64,000 nucleotides of DNA from Thermogemmatispora onikobensis (GCF_001748285.1 NZ_BDGT01000005.1:101209-165208), one strand, 5' to 3'. Counted from the first letter of the stretch, positions 19,101 to 26,185 are shown. Translations and numbers: made by a program. The notes: a model not told the origin generated them from the letters alone.

Positions 19101-20191
19101 GGCTGGACTACTATGGGGCGCGCTACTATGACCCGCAGGTTGGGCTGTTTCTGTCGGCGGACCCGGTCCAGGGGAATGCGCAGGGGGGGGATCCGTACGC
19201 CTACGTTGCAGGGAACCCGGAGACGTTCAACGATCCCTCGGGGCTGATGTATGTCTGCCCTGGGGTAGGGGGATGTGGTGGGGGGGGATCGAGTGCGGTG
19301 AAGGAAGGGGGGGCGGTAGGGCATGCGGCTGGTGGGGTGGTTGGGGTCGCCGCTGGTGGTGGCGGTTGTCTCTGGTGTGTCTCAGTCAGGGTTCCGCGGA
19401 CGGGGGATGGCGGTGGTGGCCAGGGGGAAACTCCAGCCCCGTGTATGGAGACCTACTACAACGATGTGGTAGGCTGCAGTAAGCTGGTCAGTCAGGTCTC
19501 GCTGAAGGGAGCAGTGGGGGGCCAGCTCCCGCTGAGTTGCTCGCTGGCTATAGGGGATGTGCTGACTGGCGTCTCTATACAGGTGGGGATGAGCTGCGGG
19601 TCCATAGGGATCACGGTCACGGTGGATGTCGTTGGCCAGCACTGTATGACGACGTCGGTGATGGCCTGTGTGGATGGAGAAAGTGGTGAGAGTGGCAAGG
19701 AAGGAGAGGGTGCGGAGGAGCGAGATAATAGGGGAGTTGTTCTCCGCTTGGATGGAGGGGGAGGAGACCCGGGGTTGCCTCCTGATCAGCCCGTTCGGGC
19801 AGGGCCGGTTGGTGGGGGTGAGGAAGATTCCGCTACCCCTCAGCCGCCGCAGGAAGAAGACTTTAGAACGAAAACGCTGGTGACGGATGCTTACCGCGCG
19901 GCGGACCGACGTACGGGGCGGCTTAACCTCACCTTGAGGCCAGGGAAAGATATTGAAGGTAAAACGATTAAAGGCCTTTCTCACTTTGACAAGCCAGTTT
20001 CATTTCTCAAGGGACCTTTCTTCAAACTTCCGCGAGGTACCGTAGCGCCAGATGGGCTGATCTTCAAGTATGAGTGGAGACCGGCTTGGGGAGTCTACCA
20101 CATTGTGATCGCTCCTGAGGGGGAGGAAATGACTTTGGAAGACTACTATCAAGCGCTGCAGGGATTGATTGGCCTCTATACCAGGGTCTAG
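13139..20191 (+). CDS. Secreted RHS-repeat polymorphic toxin with variable C-terminal tip
   Basis: Up to 2350 residues. A hydrophobic signal segment (about residues 38-55, then VAHAQS) indicates Sec export. Then come a low-complexity region, a Pro/Thr linker (about 196-231), a SpvB/TcB-like N-terminal beta region, and many RHS/YD repeats. The hyperconserved core end (GLDYYGARYYDPQVGLFLSADP ... FNDPSGL) finishes at about residue 2036. The 314-residue tip has a Gly/Cys-rich stretch and a final domain at about 2245-2350 (LSHFDKPVSFLKG, LPRGTVAPDGL, YHIVIAPEGEEMTL) that faintly resembles Tse2-type ADP-ribosyltransferase toxins (inference). The start is uncertain: GTG 13139, ATG 13148, ATG 13184 and GTG 13238 are all in frame without a good ribosome site, whereas the best site serves an out-of-frame ATG at 13168. 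Confidence 0.85.
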   Translation: MIHMIRGVFLCLRMLLIMIQAVFVPIQLEILLLVKAEKTVFLFLAFMCLLIWHLLGQEWTLIAPVAHAQSWPPALAPAQLTFAQFLQQRQPANNPDSFSFPARVPALPVDSEPTQLATLPSAQPATMKPLAQSLSPALLSGSAGNGSGVLDLQGSDGRLEIQIPAGSLDFSQAQIVNTSASSASVSSPSPRLTPIPVASPTPTPSPTASPVPTPSPTPSPTPPPTGTPTPPFSLNVTQLHGLFPAAVSVLGMYQIQVTDSQGRLVSGVRLQQPITLLYHYQPDDLARLDLDPGTLWLTWPDAIAAARAAGQPFSQYQVPLQNDPQTHTLSAQVTALASGTLAISGAAANGAPPTPLLDAVQGNSGQFSYSYPLSVVAGPPGTTPALALVYSSESTNERHNTSAPSGMLGEGWSLSGLGAITADDYPSGSAKAGTWYFLSGAGASDRLVPNPGSTTSFTPQHINGYRIQMMNANTSTPCFQVWDAVGNYYTFGCTSDSLQYVIESDGTRQNYEWDLNRITLANEGPGTAGRYINITYFQDKTSHGVRSAAPRQIVYGDASGVAGTIDFYYRAPFSSEPYVTSYGTNYNCSKAPPADTTLRCDDPLDHPNGLSAPSVMSTFSLQQIVSYIGDDSSASHRAYSYQFAYHDDPFAQAWDDYTQIQTYDAGNHLLTQVTPTVYQNGTAHNLRPLVLTYTSDGLADGYIDLSHSIQNGQQHYTQITYWRYLTRVVDEQTGQGASISYATATANAHGTPYDSASGDDRHDPLYCSTHSDCTGTFAHPDDKQWGVQVVTRITALGTDSSASAIPKATYVFHYRLKVVGTGCPTDSQGDSDCLADSWAPPSEGDWMDFYHQEFRGFQWVYITTPAGNLIARAYATTNGWGSQAGDSGNYTAGNLYEEDIYQGNSTSSPLLKQTRNVYAGNGMHNACDGRYDLTYVPCAVLLLTSKTTFYEGTNNSNAPWVQVSNTYAGYSSTDGIDQSQYQNLLSQQITASNAPTITRSWTYQPTDTTINGWVYHNLRSVVHSQLTDSSGHVWLCQDTSYDEGAASGVPRPAAGWPTTVTTSSDCTNPSQTALTTYYGYDADGNLLASVDAVGVANPSLYANAGCSLSSAPSFMSSAWTTGHYTGCTTYDSYQARPVSETNALGQTVTLAYDYTQGGLLRSTTDVNGQTTSQNVSYNGANTTTSVTLPLETASYTDQETVNPSACTASSSLPCYEVDTVSSLYPNAVSRTFYDALGRAVETRTPGPTSGQDTIVFTVYDDSTNSVFRSVPFQVASGSGWVDPNGAVDINGQAPGGTVTFYDALGRVIAERDPNYGSSQEPGIACSAVLSGTYTACVNYGLGSPVGDSTLYSYVQSIDADNHMTVSFSDALGRTRYSQTYNSVASPSASAISSNVAAQRAVQYNALDEPTVVTVTDLAPQAGQTITSVSTSMSYDDLGRLVHLFDPDRGPHDYSYDPDGHLVTDVSGSRTLGYIYDLLGRLVCMQDAAPAQSVAVACSSGAHPFVQNTYDTSTLGSQGDSDFPVGRLTQSVATTWYPDGSSATVTERFQYDQRGRLTTSTLALGLPASWNVTTPLPTYQQQISYNDADQVTTTTTSTSVAGDPGYSFTQVYDPDAGTLVALSPTTGSSPLLASVTYNARALPDTVTIQTASGSAPAATEQFSYDADLRPVAVQALWGSGSGQSGSIFSQTRSYDVAGNVLSLTTQQSTVSGVANSGGSETQVFCYDAQERLVWAGNLGTPPAAGNGLCGSATPSNIISGAGYSSSFSYTNLGQLWQGPLNGNGPALQYLYCDSTHPHQLTGLYPAGTTCSGTGGVVAPYAASYDLWGNMTTRSLNGTSQTLDYDPLDELVHWQNPTASAEEWYVYDATGERVLRRSVTPGSATLTVYAFGLEEHAYTGDGRLLSTTHYYDLGGQLLGELSGVGSQPGKTQLFLTDQVGSVVATFSNADGAAALVGNQGYGPYGNQRYRAGDMGTARGFTGQYGDDVSGLDYYGARYYDPQVGLFLSADPVQGNAQGGDPYAYVAGNPETFNDPSGLMYVCPGVGGCGGGGSSAVKEGGAVGHAAGGVVGVAAGGGGCLWCVSVRVPRTGDGGGGQGETPAPCMETYYNDVVGCSKLVSQVSLKGAVGGQLPLSCSLAIGDVLTGVSIQVGMSCGSIGITVTVDVVGQHCMTTSVMACVDGESGESGKEGEGAEERDNRGVVLRLDGGGGDPGLPPDQPVRAGPVGGGEEDSATPQPPQEEDFRTKTLVTDAYRAADRRTGRLNLTLRPGKDIEGKTIKGLSHFDKPVSFLKGPFFKLPRGTVAPDGLIFKYEWRPAWGVYHIVIAPEGEEMTLEDYYQALQGLIGLYTRV

Positions 20192-20329
20192 ATGTGTGCT
20201 GGGGGCTGGAGGGAGCAGTGCACTCCTTCGTGACCAGGGCCCCTGCCGGGGGCCGGCTGGGTGGGGAGGTGGCGGTGTGCTCGGTGTGCTGAACAAGAAA
20301 AGTGCCAGGAAGCTGTGAGAGGTGCAGAG

Positions 20330-22936
20330 ATGAGCGCGATACAAGAGCGCTTCGATCGCTACGACCTGCTGGTGCATCGGAGTCGAGTGGTGGGGTGGGA
20401 GCGGCTGGTGGGGCGGGTGAGGAGGCTGAGGGAGTGTCTGCTGGCGCAGGAGGAGGAGCTGCTGCCGGTGCTGCTGGAGACGCTGGCCGAGCCCCCACGG
20501 CGGGGCTCAGCGACGACGGCCCTGGAGCTGCTGCAGGAGATGGCCTTGCCGGCGCAGGTGGCAGCGTTGCCAGCGGTGCTCAACCACGTGGGCGATCGCA
20601 ATAATTGGGCCTGGCTTGATGCGGCGACCTTTCTGCAGCGCGTGCCGGTGGAGGAGCTGGTGCCGCATGTGATCGCAGCTCTGTTGTGGCCGTGGGAGCC
20701 GTATCACGAGCGATATACGACGGGGGAGACGACCTGGGAGGAGGATGTCTATGGGATACAGGATCTGCTGCTGCTGCCCGGGATGGATCGGGGGGTGGTC
20801 CGGGGGTGTGTGGAGGTGATCTACTACCAGCTGCTATGCGATGATCTATGGACGTGCCGGTCGCGGAGCTGGAGGGAGGGGGAGCGGCTGTATTGGCTGG
20901 AGATGGAGCTGGAGCTGCTGGAGCGGGGGGGAGTGCGGGAATGGATGGTGCCGGGGCTTATCGGGGTGATGAGGCATTACCCGGGGGCGGGGGAGCTGGA
21001 GCAAGTACAGAGGCTGCTGAGGGAGCTGCCGGAGGAGGGAGGGGCGGGCAGGCAGGAAGAGCGGTTGATGAGGCTGCTGGAGCCGAGGTGGGTGGAGCGG
21101 GGGGCAGAGGTGGGTGGGCAGGAGGGGGAGCTGGGAGAGATGGTGAGAGAGCTGGGGTCTGTAGGGAAGGAGAGGGGGACGGGACTGGCGTATGTCAGAG
21201 TGGTGTGGGAGCTGGAGGAAGAGAGGATGAGAGAGGGAGAGCCGGCAGCGGGGTGGGTGAGGCCAGGGGGTCGGGAGCTGGGGGTGTGGTTGAGGGTGCT
21301 GGAGCGAGTGGGAGTGGAGCCGTGGATGGCGCCGGCGCTGGTGGAGGTGGTGAGGAGGTATCCGCAGGCGGAGGAGGGGGAAGTAGCGAGGCGGCTGCTG
21401 GGAAGACTGCCGAAGGAGGAGCTGCGGCGGTATCGGGAGATACTGCGCTTGCTGGGGCTGGGGGAGCTGGTGGGCGAGGAGGCAGCCCCTCAGGCAGAGC
21501 GGGAGAAATGGGGGAGAGTGGGGCAGTGGAGTGAGGAGGAGAAGAGGGCTGGGAAGGAGATGGGGCGGGAGTGGGGAGAGCTGGGAGCGCTGGTGGAAGA
21601 CTATGTGGAGAGCTATCATGAGTGGTGGTGGCATAGCGGTGAGCGGGAGAGACTGCGGCTGCAGGAGCTGAAGGAGCGCTTGCGGGCGGAGGGGGAGCGA
21701 GTGGTGGAGGTGCTGGCGGCGCTGCTGGAGGACCGGAGCCAGAGGGGGAGGATGACCCCGATCTTTGTGTTCTTGCAGGAACTGGGGTATCCGTGGAATG
21801 CAAAGGCGCTGGCCAGCGCGCTGCGTCTGGTGGGAGATCCCCAATATGAGCGTGGGGTGTTTACCCTGTTATGGGGGGTACCGGCAGTGGAGCTGCTCCC
21901 GCAGCTGCTGGTGGCGCTGCTGGTGCCAGGACGCCCGTATCATTGGGAGGGGGATGAGCAGGAGGAGGGAGAGACGGCGGGCTGTGGGCTGTCGAGCTAT
22001 GACTTCTGGGTGCTGGATGTGTATGGGGGGCTGGCGGGATGGCTGGTGGAGCCGAGAACGGAGCAGGGGCTGGTGGAGCGGTGTGGGCCGGTGGCCTTCT
22101 ACTTGTTGAGTTATGAGGTGGGGCGGTGGCGTAGAGGATGGGCGGGGGAGAGGTCTGCGGGGGTGGAAGTGTGGCTGAGGGTGGTGGAGAGAGCAGGGGT
22201 GCAGGAGTGGATGGCGCCAGCGTTGGTGGAGGTGGCGAGGCAGGAGCTGAAGACGTGGGAGGGGAAGATGGCCCGGCAGTTGCTGGGGAGGCTGTCGAAG
22301 GAGGAACTGCGACCGTATCGGGAGCTTTTGCGGCGGGCGGGACTGGGGGAGCTGGTCGGGAGGGAGGAGGAGCAGGAGCCAGGAGGGCAGGGGGCGGAGC
22401 GGTTGCGGGTGCTGGTGAGGAGAATGGAGGACCTGAGTGAGGAGGAGGTGAGGGAGGAGCTGCGGGGGATAGAAGAGGAGGAACTGCTGCCCTACGTGTT
22501 GGAGGCGGTGCAGGAGCTGGGGGAGGCAGAGGAAGAGAGCAGGCAGGAAGGGATCGGGAGGCTGCTGGCGCAGGGAGCGCTGGCAGGAGAGGTCGTGGAG
22601 GGATGCAGGGGAGTGGGGTACTATCAGCTGGCCTGGCTGCTGGAAGAGCGGAGGAGGAGAGAGCTGGACCCGCTGGCGGGGGAGGAAGAGCAGCAGGGAG
22701 GGCGGGGATGGTCGAAAGCGGCGCTGGAGCGGGGGTGTAGGGTGTGGCTGAGGGTGCTGGAGCGGGCGGGGGTGCAGGGGTGGATGGCGCCGGCGTTGGT
22801 GGAAGTGGCGAGAAGGTATCCGCAGGCGGAGGAGGGGGAAGTAGCGAGGCGGCTGCTGGGAAGACTGCCGAAGGAGGAGCTGAGGGCGTATCGACTGATC
22901 CTGGAGCAGAGTGGGCTGGGGGAGCTGGGGAGCTAA
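20330..22936 (+). CDS. Repetitive Glu/Arg/Leu-rich protein of the RHS locus, unknown
   Basis: 868 residues from the ATG at 20330 (GAGAGGTG just upstream). No catalytic family recognised. It contains four copies of a roughly 65-70-residue helical unit starting at about 188, 319, 614 and 805, with consensus VWLRVLERAGVxxWMAPALVEV, then RRLLGRLPKEELRxYRxIL and LGLGELV. This looks like an alpha-solenoid scaffold. Charged residues dominate because of the G/A-rich DNA. A 69-bp stretch is identical between the second and fourth units (21356-21424 and 22814-22882), which indicates recent internal duplication or gene conversion. Its position directly after the toxin gene makes an immunity or accessory role likely (inference). 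Confidence 0.65.
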   Translation: MSAIQERFDRYDLLVHRSRVVGWERLVGRVRRLRECLLAQEEELLPVLLETLAEPPRRGSATTALELLQEMALPAQVAALPAVLNHVGDRNNWAWLDAATFLQRVPVEELVPHVIAALLWPWEPYHERYTTGETTWEEDVYGIQDLLLLPGMDRGVVRGCVEVIYYQLLCDDLWTCRSRSWREGERLYWLEMELELLERGGVREWMVPGLIGVMRHYPGAGELEQVQRLLRELPEEGGAGRQEERLMRLLEPRWVERGAEVGGQEGELGEMVRELGSVGKERGTGLAYVRVVWELEEERMREGEPAAGWVRPGGRELGVWLRVLERVGVEPWMAPALVEVVRRYPQAEEGEVARRLLGRLPKEELRRYREILRLLGLGELVGEEAAPQAEREKWGRVGQWSEEEKRAGKEMGREWGELGALVEDYVESYHEWWWHSGERERLRLQELKERLRAEGERVVEVLAALLEDRSQRGRMTPIFVFLQELGYPWNAKALASALRLVGDPQYERGVFTLLWGVPAVELLPQLLVALLVPGRPYHWEGDEQEEGETAGCGLSSYDFWVLDVYGGLAGWLVEPRTEQGLVERCGPVAFYLLSYEVGRWRRGWAGERSAGVEVWLRVVERAGVQEWMAPALVEVARQELKTWEGKMARQLLGRLSKEELRPYRELLRRAGLGELVGREEEQEPGGQGAERLRVLVRRMEDLSEEEVREELRGIEEEELLPYVLEAVQELGEAEEESRQEGIGRLLAQGALAGEVVEGCRGVGYYQLAWLLEERRRRELDPLAGEEEQQGGRGWSKAALERGCRVWLRVLERAGVQGWMAPALVEVARRYPQAEEGEVARRLLGRLPKEELRAYRLILEQSGLGELGS
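21284..22936 (+). repeat. Internal repeats, including a 69-bp identical pair
   Basis: Positions 21356-21424 and 22814-22882 are identical over 69 bases inside longer diverged repeats that start at 21284, 22169 and 22742, each coding for the VWLR...WMAPALVEV unit. Confidence 0.85.
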
Positions 22937-22963
22937 GAGGAGCCAGGGAGAGCAGGGCCGCTG
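22887..22963 (+). repeat. 77-bp direct repeat, copy 1 (3' end of the 868-residue gene)
   Basis: Covers the last 16 codons, the stop codon and 27 bases downstream. It matches 24748-24824 with five mismatches by hand alignment. Confidence 0.9.
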
Positions 22964-23099
22964 ATGGGGTGGGGAGTAGTGAAGAAGCCTCTCCGCTTTT
23001 AGGAGAGCGGGCAAGAAGGAATTTCGAGAGAGCCGGGGGAGACCTGGGCAGCCAGTGGATAGGAGAGCGAGCCGGAAGCGCATCAACAGGAGGAGAGCC

Positions 23100-24728
23100 A
23101 TGGAACCAAGTAAGCGGATCGAAGAACATCGCCGAGGGTATGATCCGAGACAGGTGATGCGTGCGCTGCGGGAGAGCCTGGACGAGCGAGGGCGCCTGCG
23201 CGTGCTAGTGGAGGGCTGGCGCTGGGAAGTGAGTTTTCGTTTTGGGGAGCCCGCCAGCGAGGAGGAACTGCAGGAGCTGGAGGCGAGGCTGCGGCTGGCG
23301 TTGCCGGGGGTGAAGGTGCCGCTGCCGTGGAGCTATCGCGAGTGGCTCAAGGCGAGCAATGGCGCGGTGCTGTACCGAGATGAGGAGTATGGGCAGTGGG
23401 GGTACCGGCTCTTCAGCACGGCAGAGCTGATCAGCAAGCAGGTGGAGTGGCAGGCGACGCTCTATGATGAGCACTGGCTGCCCAGTGGGCTGGTGGTCGG
23501 GGAGCTGATCGGGGGCCGGGATACGATCGTGCTGGAGACAGGGGACGTGAGTGAGCAGAGTGGGGAGGGGATCGTGCTGTATGGGGATTGCGAAGAGAAG
23601 CCTGAGGAGTGGCGAGCGATCGCGCACAGCTTTGGGCAATGGCTCAGCTGGCTGGTGACGGCGCAAGGAGCTGGCTACTGGCAGTGGTTTGCGCCACAGC
23701 GGAGGGGTGGGCAGAGCGAAGGAGAAGAGAAAGGAAGGAAGCGGGCGAGATGGAAGCGATGGCCGGTGGTGGTGGACCCGCGTACGGGGGAGCGGGTGGA
23801 GGCGCCGGAGCTTGGGGAGAGGAGGAGGCTGGCGGCCTGGGAGCGAGAGCCGTGGGGGTATGCGGAGAGGAGGAGGTATGTGAGGAGGTGGAGGGAGCAG
23901 GGGAGGGAGGAGTTGCCAGGGGGCTGGAAGCGCTATGATCTGGTGCAGGTGGTGCCGAGGGAGTATGGAGGGAGCAATGAGGAGGAGAACCTGGTGCCGG
24001 TGGATCGGGAGGTGCATGGGTGGTTGATGGTGCCCTGGTGGCGGGAGTGGGAGTGGGAGCGAGGGAGAGAGAGGAGAGGAGCGAGCAGGAAGGAGAGGGA
24101 GGAGCGGAGCGAGCGAGGGAGGGAGGCAGCGGAGTGGACGCGGGAGGGACTCAAGAGGCTGAAGGAGCTGAAGGCGCGGGTTGGGCCGAGGGGGAAGGTG
24201 CAGGTAAGGGATGAGGAGGGGCAGGAGTGGGAGGCGTGGATGCAGTTTGGGGAGCCAGCAGGAGAGGAAGAGGTGAGGTCGTTGGAGGTGAGTTTGCGGC
24301 AGGGGGGAAAGGAGCTGAGGGGAGGGTTGGCAAGGGGATATCGCGAGCTATTGCAGGTGAGCAATGGGATGGAGCTGTATGTGGATGGGGAGGCGGGACA
24401 GTGGGGCTATCGGCTCTATCGGGCGGAGGAGGTGTATGGCCAGACAGTCTCTAGGGAACTGGCGTATGGGAGTGCGAGGTGGCCGGAGCGGTACCTGGTG
24501 ATCGGGGAGACGTTGGGAGATGGGGATTTGATCGTGCTGGAGATGGGGGAGGGAGAGGAGTGGGGGGTGATCGACGGGGACAGTGGCTATGGGCCGGAGG
24601 AGTGGAAGCGGATCGCGGAGAGTGTGGGGGAGTGGCTGGCGGGGCTGATCGAGCATGAGGGGAGGAAATACTGGAGGGAAGAGGAGCAGCGCAGGGAGAG
24701 AGGGCTAGCGAGTGAGAGGGGGATATAG
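23100..24728 (+). CDS. SUKH (SMI1/KNR4) immunity-type protein: SUKH - degenerate HNH-like - SUKH
   Basis: 542 residues from the ATG at 23100 (AGGAGGAGA upstream). Residues about 38-194 form a SUKH domain (FGEPASEEELQELEARL, LPWSYREWLKASNGA, LVVGELIGGRDTIVLE). Residues about 374-522 form a second (FGEPAGEEEVRSLE, YRELLQVSNGMELY, IGETLGDGDLIVLEMG). SUKH proteins are known immunity proteins of polymorphic toxins, often paired with HNH-type nucleases. Between them, about 223-312, is a segment laid out like an HNH toxin: DPRTGERVEAP, an Arg-rich helix, YDLVQVVPREYGG, ENLVPVDREVHGW. The position where such toxins carry the first catalytic histidines reads V282-Q283, while N297 and H306 remain, so it is probably an inactive toxin-derived domain. 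Confidence 0.75.
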   Translation: MEPSKRIEEHRRGYDPRQVMRALRESLDERGRLRVLVEGWRWEVSFRFGEPASEEELQELEARLRLALPGVKVPLPWSYREWLKASNGAVLYRDEEYGQWGYRLFSTAELISKQVEWQATLYDEHWLPSGLVVGELIGGRDTIVLETGDVSEQSGEGIVLYGDCEEKPEEWRAIAHSFGQWLSWLVTAQGAGYWQWFAPQRRGGQSEGEEKGRKRARWKRWPVVVDPRTGERVEAPELGERRRLAAWEREPWGYAERRRYVRRWREQGREELPGGWKRYDLVQVVPREYGGSNEEENLVPVDREVHGWLMVPWWREWEWERGRERRGASRKEREERSERGREAAEWTREGLKRLKELKARVGPRGKVQVRDEEGQEWEAWMQFGEPAGEEEVRSLEVSLRQGGKELRGGLARGYRELLQVSNGMELYVDGEAGQWGYRLYRAEEVYGQTVSRELAYGSARWPERYLVIGETLGDGDLIVLEMGEGEEWGVIDGDSGYGPEEWKRIAESVGEWLAGLIEHEGRKYWREEEQRRERGLASERGI

Positions 24729-24731
24729 GGC

Positions 24732-24797
24732 ATGGCTGGCAGGGAACCGTATCGACTGATCCTGGAGCGGAGTGGGCTGGAGGAGCTGGGGAGCTAA
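24732..24797 (+). pseudogene. Tail remnant of a second copy of the 868-residue gene
   Basis: 21 codons (MAGREPYRLILERSGLEELGS) whose last 16 match the C-terminus of the upstream gene. Only the extreme 3' end is present, so this is a duplication or recombination scar. Confidence 0.75.
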
Positions 24798-24824
24798 GAG
24801 GAGCCAGGGGAAGCAGGACCGCTG
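24748..24824 (+). repeat. 77-bp direct repeat, copy 2
   Basis: Matches 22887-22963 with five mismatches. The two copies bracket the SUKH-HNH-SUKH gene, so recombination between them could delete that gene. Confidence 0.9.
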
Positions 24825-24906
24825 GCGAACGAGCAGGAGAAGGGCGGTTGCCGCCGGAGGGGGGTGCTTCTGGGAGAGCGAAAAACCAGGACCGGCCCAC
24901 TGCTGA

Positions 24907-25062
24907 CGCTTCAGGGCCGCTTTCATATTTGGAGAGCTGAATGACACCTATCGGACAGTACAGACTGGCAGGAAAACCGCTCTGGAAGCCTTCCGCGAGG
25001 TCGTAAAGGAAGGGGAAAAATATATCATCTATGGCTTGAAGCCAGGAGACAAGCTAAAGTGA
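24907..25062 (+). pseudogene. Orphan C-terminal gene fragment (possible displaced toxin tip)
   Basis: An open frame of 51 codons between stops, without a plausible start. It contains GELNDTYRTVQTGRKTALEA and ends YIIYGLKPGDKLK. Composition is ordinary, unlike the G/A-rich block before it. It reads like the end of a real protein cut off from its body, as expected of an orphan tip in an RHS locus. Family not recognised. Confidence 0.45.
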
Positions 25063-25153
25063 AGAGCCGGCGAACCTGGGCAGGGAGGGGCGTCCCTCTG
25101 CTGGGAGCTCTTCCCTGCTTGCCGGGCCGAGGCCGGCGAGCGAGGAGGGAAGG

Positions 25154-25341
25154 ATGGAGCACGAGAACGGCTATTGGCTGCTGGAGGCGGTGGCGGAGAC
25201 AAACATTCCGAAAGACGCCAGGAAGATCGCAGGCTGGTGACCCCCTACGTACATGTGCCAGTGCATGCCAAAGACGATCTGAGGGATCTGATTCAGGCGA
25301 CACTCACCAAGAATGCACAAGGCTTTCCTGCCCTCCTTTGA
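25154..25341 (+). pseudogene. Frameshifted small gene, possible decayed immunity gene
   Basis: An ATG with a good AGGAGG site opens a 28-codon frame (starting MEHENGYWLLEAVAETNIP) that stops at 25240. A second frame, overlapping near 25225-25240, continues with TPYVHVPVHAKDDLRDLIQ and ends at 25341 (QGFPALL). One frameshift joins them into a protein of about 62 residues. It lies just after the orphan fragment, the usual place for an immunity gene. No family assigned. Confidence 0.4.
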
Positions 25342-25404
25342 AGCACCACCTTAAACGGGCTGCAGGCCCATGCTCGCTACTCCCTATTCTCCCGTGGCTG
25401 GCCC

Positions 25405-25433
25405 TTGACATCCTTGCCTTCCCGGGATATACT
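25405..25433 (+). promoter_or_regulatory. Consensus promoter of the TetR gene
   Basis: TTGACA (25405-25410), a 17-base spacer, then TATACT (25428-25433). It lies about 60 bases before the repressor start and directly upstream of the operator palindrome. Confidence 0.8.
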
Positions 25434-25435
25434 CC

Positions 25436-25449
25436 TTATCAGTTGATAA
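25436..25449. promoter_or_regulatory. TetR operator 1
   Basis: Palindrome TTATCAGTTGATAA immediately after the -10, covering the expected transcription start. The half-sites are identical to those of the second copy at 26186-26199. Confidence 0.7.
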
Positions 25450-25493
25450 ATAAACAGACCAATCGGGAAAGAAAGGCGGCCTGGCGCAGCAGC

Positions 25494-26159
25494 ATGAAAA
25501 AGCCAGCGCGGCGCGGCCCCCGCGAGGGTCAGACGCGCATCGTCAAAGAAGAAGAGAGCGAAGAGACACGGCGCCTCATTCTGCAGGTCGCCCAACAGCT
25601 CTTTATGGAATACGGCTATCGAGCCGTCACCACGCGGCAGATTGCTGATGCCTGCGGCCTGACGCAGCCGGCGCTCTATCACTATTTTGCCGACAAAGAA
25701 GCCCTCTATCTGGCGATGGCCCGCGAAGAGCTGGCCCGCCTCAAAGCGGTCCTGGAGCGCATCGCGCGCCGCAGCGAGCCTCTAGCCGAACGCCTGCGCC
25801 GCCTCGCCAGCTACCTGCTCACGACGACCCGCCACGACCTGGCGCTGATGCTGCACGACATCCGCTACGAGCTATCAGCCGAGGTGCGCGCGCAGCTCCA
25901 CACGCTTTTCGAAGAGAGCCTGATTGCGCCCATCGCCGCAGTCTTCAGCGAGGGTTTGGAGCAGGGCCTGCTGCGCTCGCCCAGCGAAGGCGGCGTCGAC
26001 GCCAGGATGGCCGCCTATCTCTTTATGAGCCTGATGTCCCGCTTCGTCGTCTGGGGACGCGAAACCCTGCCCGCCGTGGCCGAGAGCCGTCGCGAGACCC
26101 TCGCCAGCGAGCAGGCTGCCCTGCTCGTGCACGTCCTCCTCTACGGCCTGGCACGCTGA
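25494..26159 (+). CDS. TetR-family transcriptional repressor
   Basis: 221 residues from the ATG at 25494; the open frame runs much further upstream, but that part is not protein-like and crosses the promoter and operator. The N-terminal helix-turn-helix (LILQVAQQLFMEYGYRAVTTRQIADACGLTQPALYHYFADKEALY, about residues 27-71) is typical. The C-terminal ligand-binding domain is not specific. It is followed by a DHA2 exporter, and both carry the same palindrome upstream, so it very likely represses itself and the exporter until a ligand binds. Confidence 0.88.
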   Translation: MKKPARRGPREGQTRIVKEEESEETRRLILQVAQQLFMEYGYRAVTTRQIADACGLTQPALYHYFADKEALYLAMAREELARLKAVLERIARRSEPLAERLRRLASYLLTTTRHDLALMLHDIRYELSAEVRAQLHTLFEESLIAPIAAVFSEGLEQGLLRSPSEGGVDARMAAYLFMSLMSRFVVWGRETLPAVAESRRETLASEQAALLVHVLLYGLAR

Positions 26160-26185
26160 GCATCCTCTTTTTTTGTCGCAGAAAT

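Noticed and set aside
21861..23129. Two overlapping minus-strand frames of more than 400 codons, Pro/Leu/Ser-rich
   Set aside because: They exist because the complementary strand is C-rich and stop-poor; the plus strand carries the repeat and SUKH genes with recognisable domains.
25059..25493. Upstream extension of the TetR gene
   Set aside because: Not protein-like, and it crosses a consensus promoter, an operator and the decayed fragments; the ATG at 25494 fits the family length.
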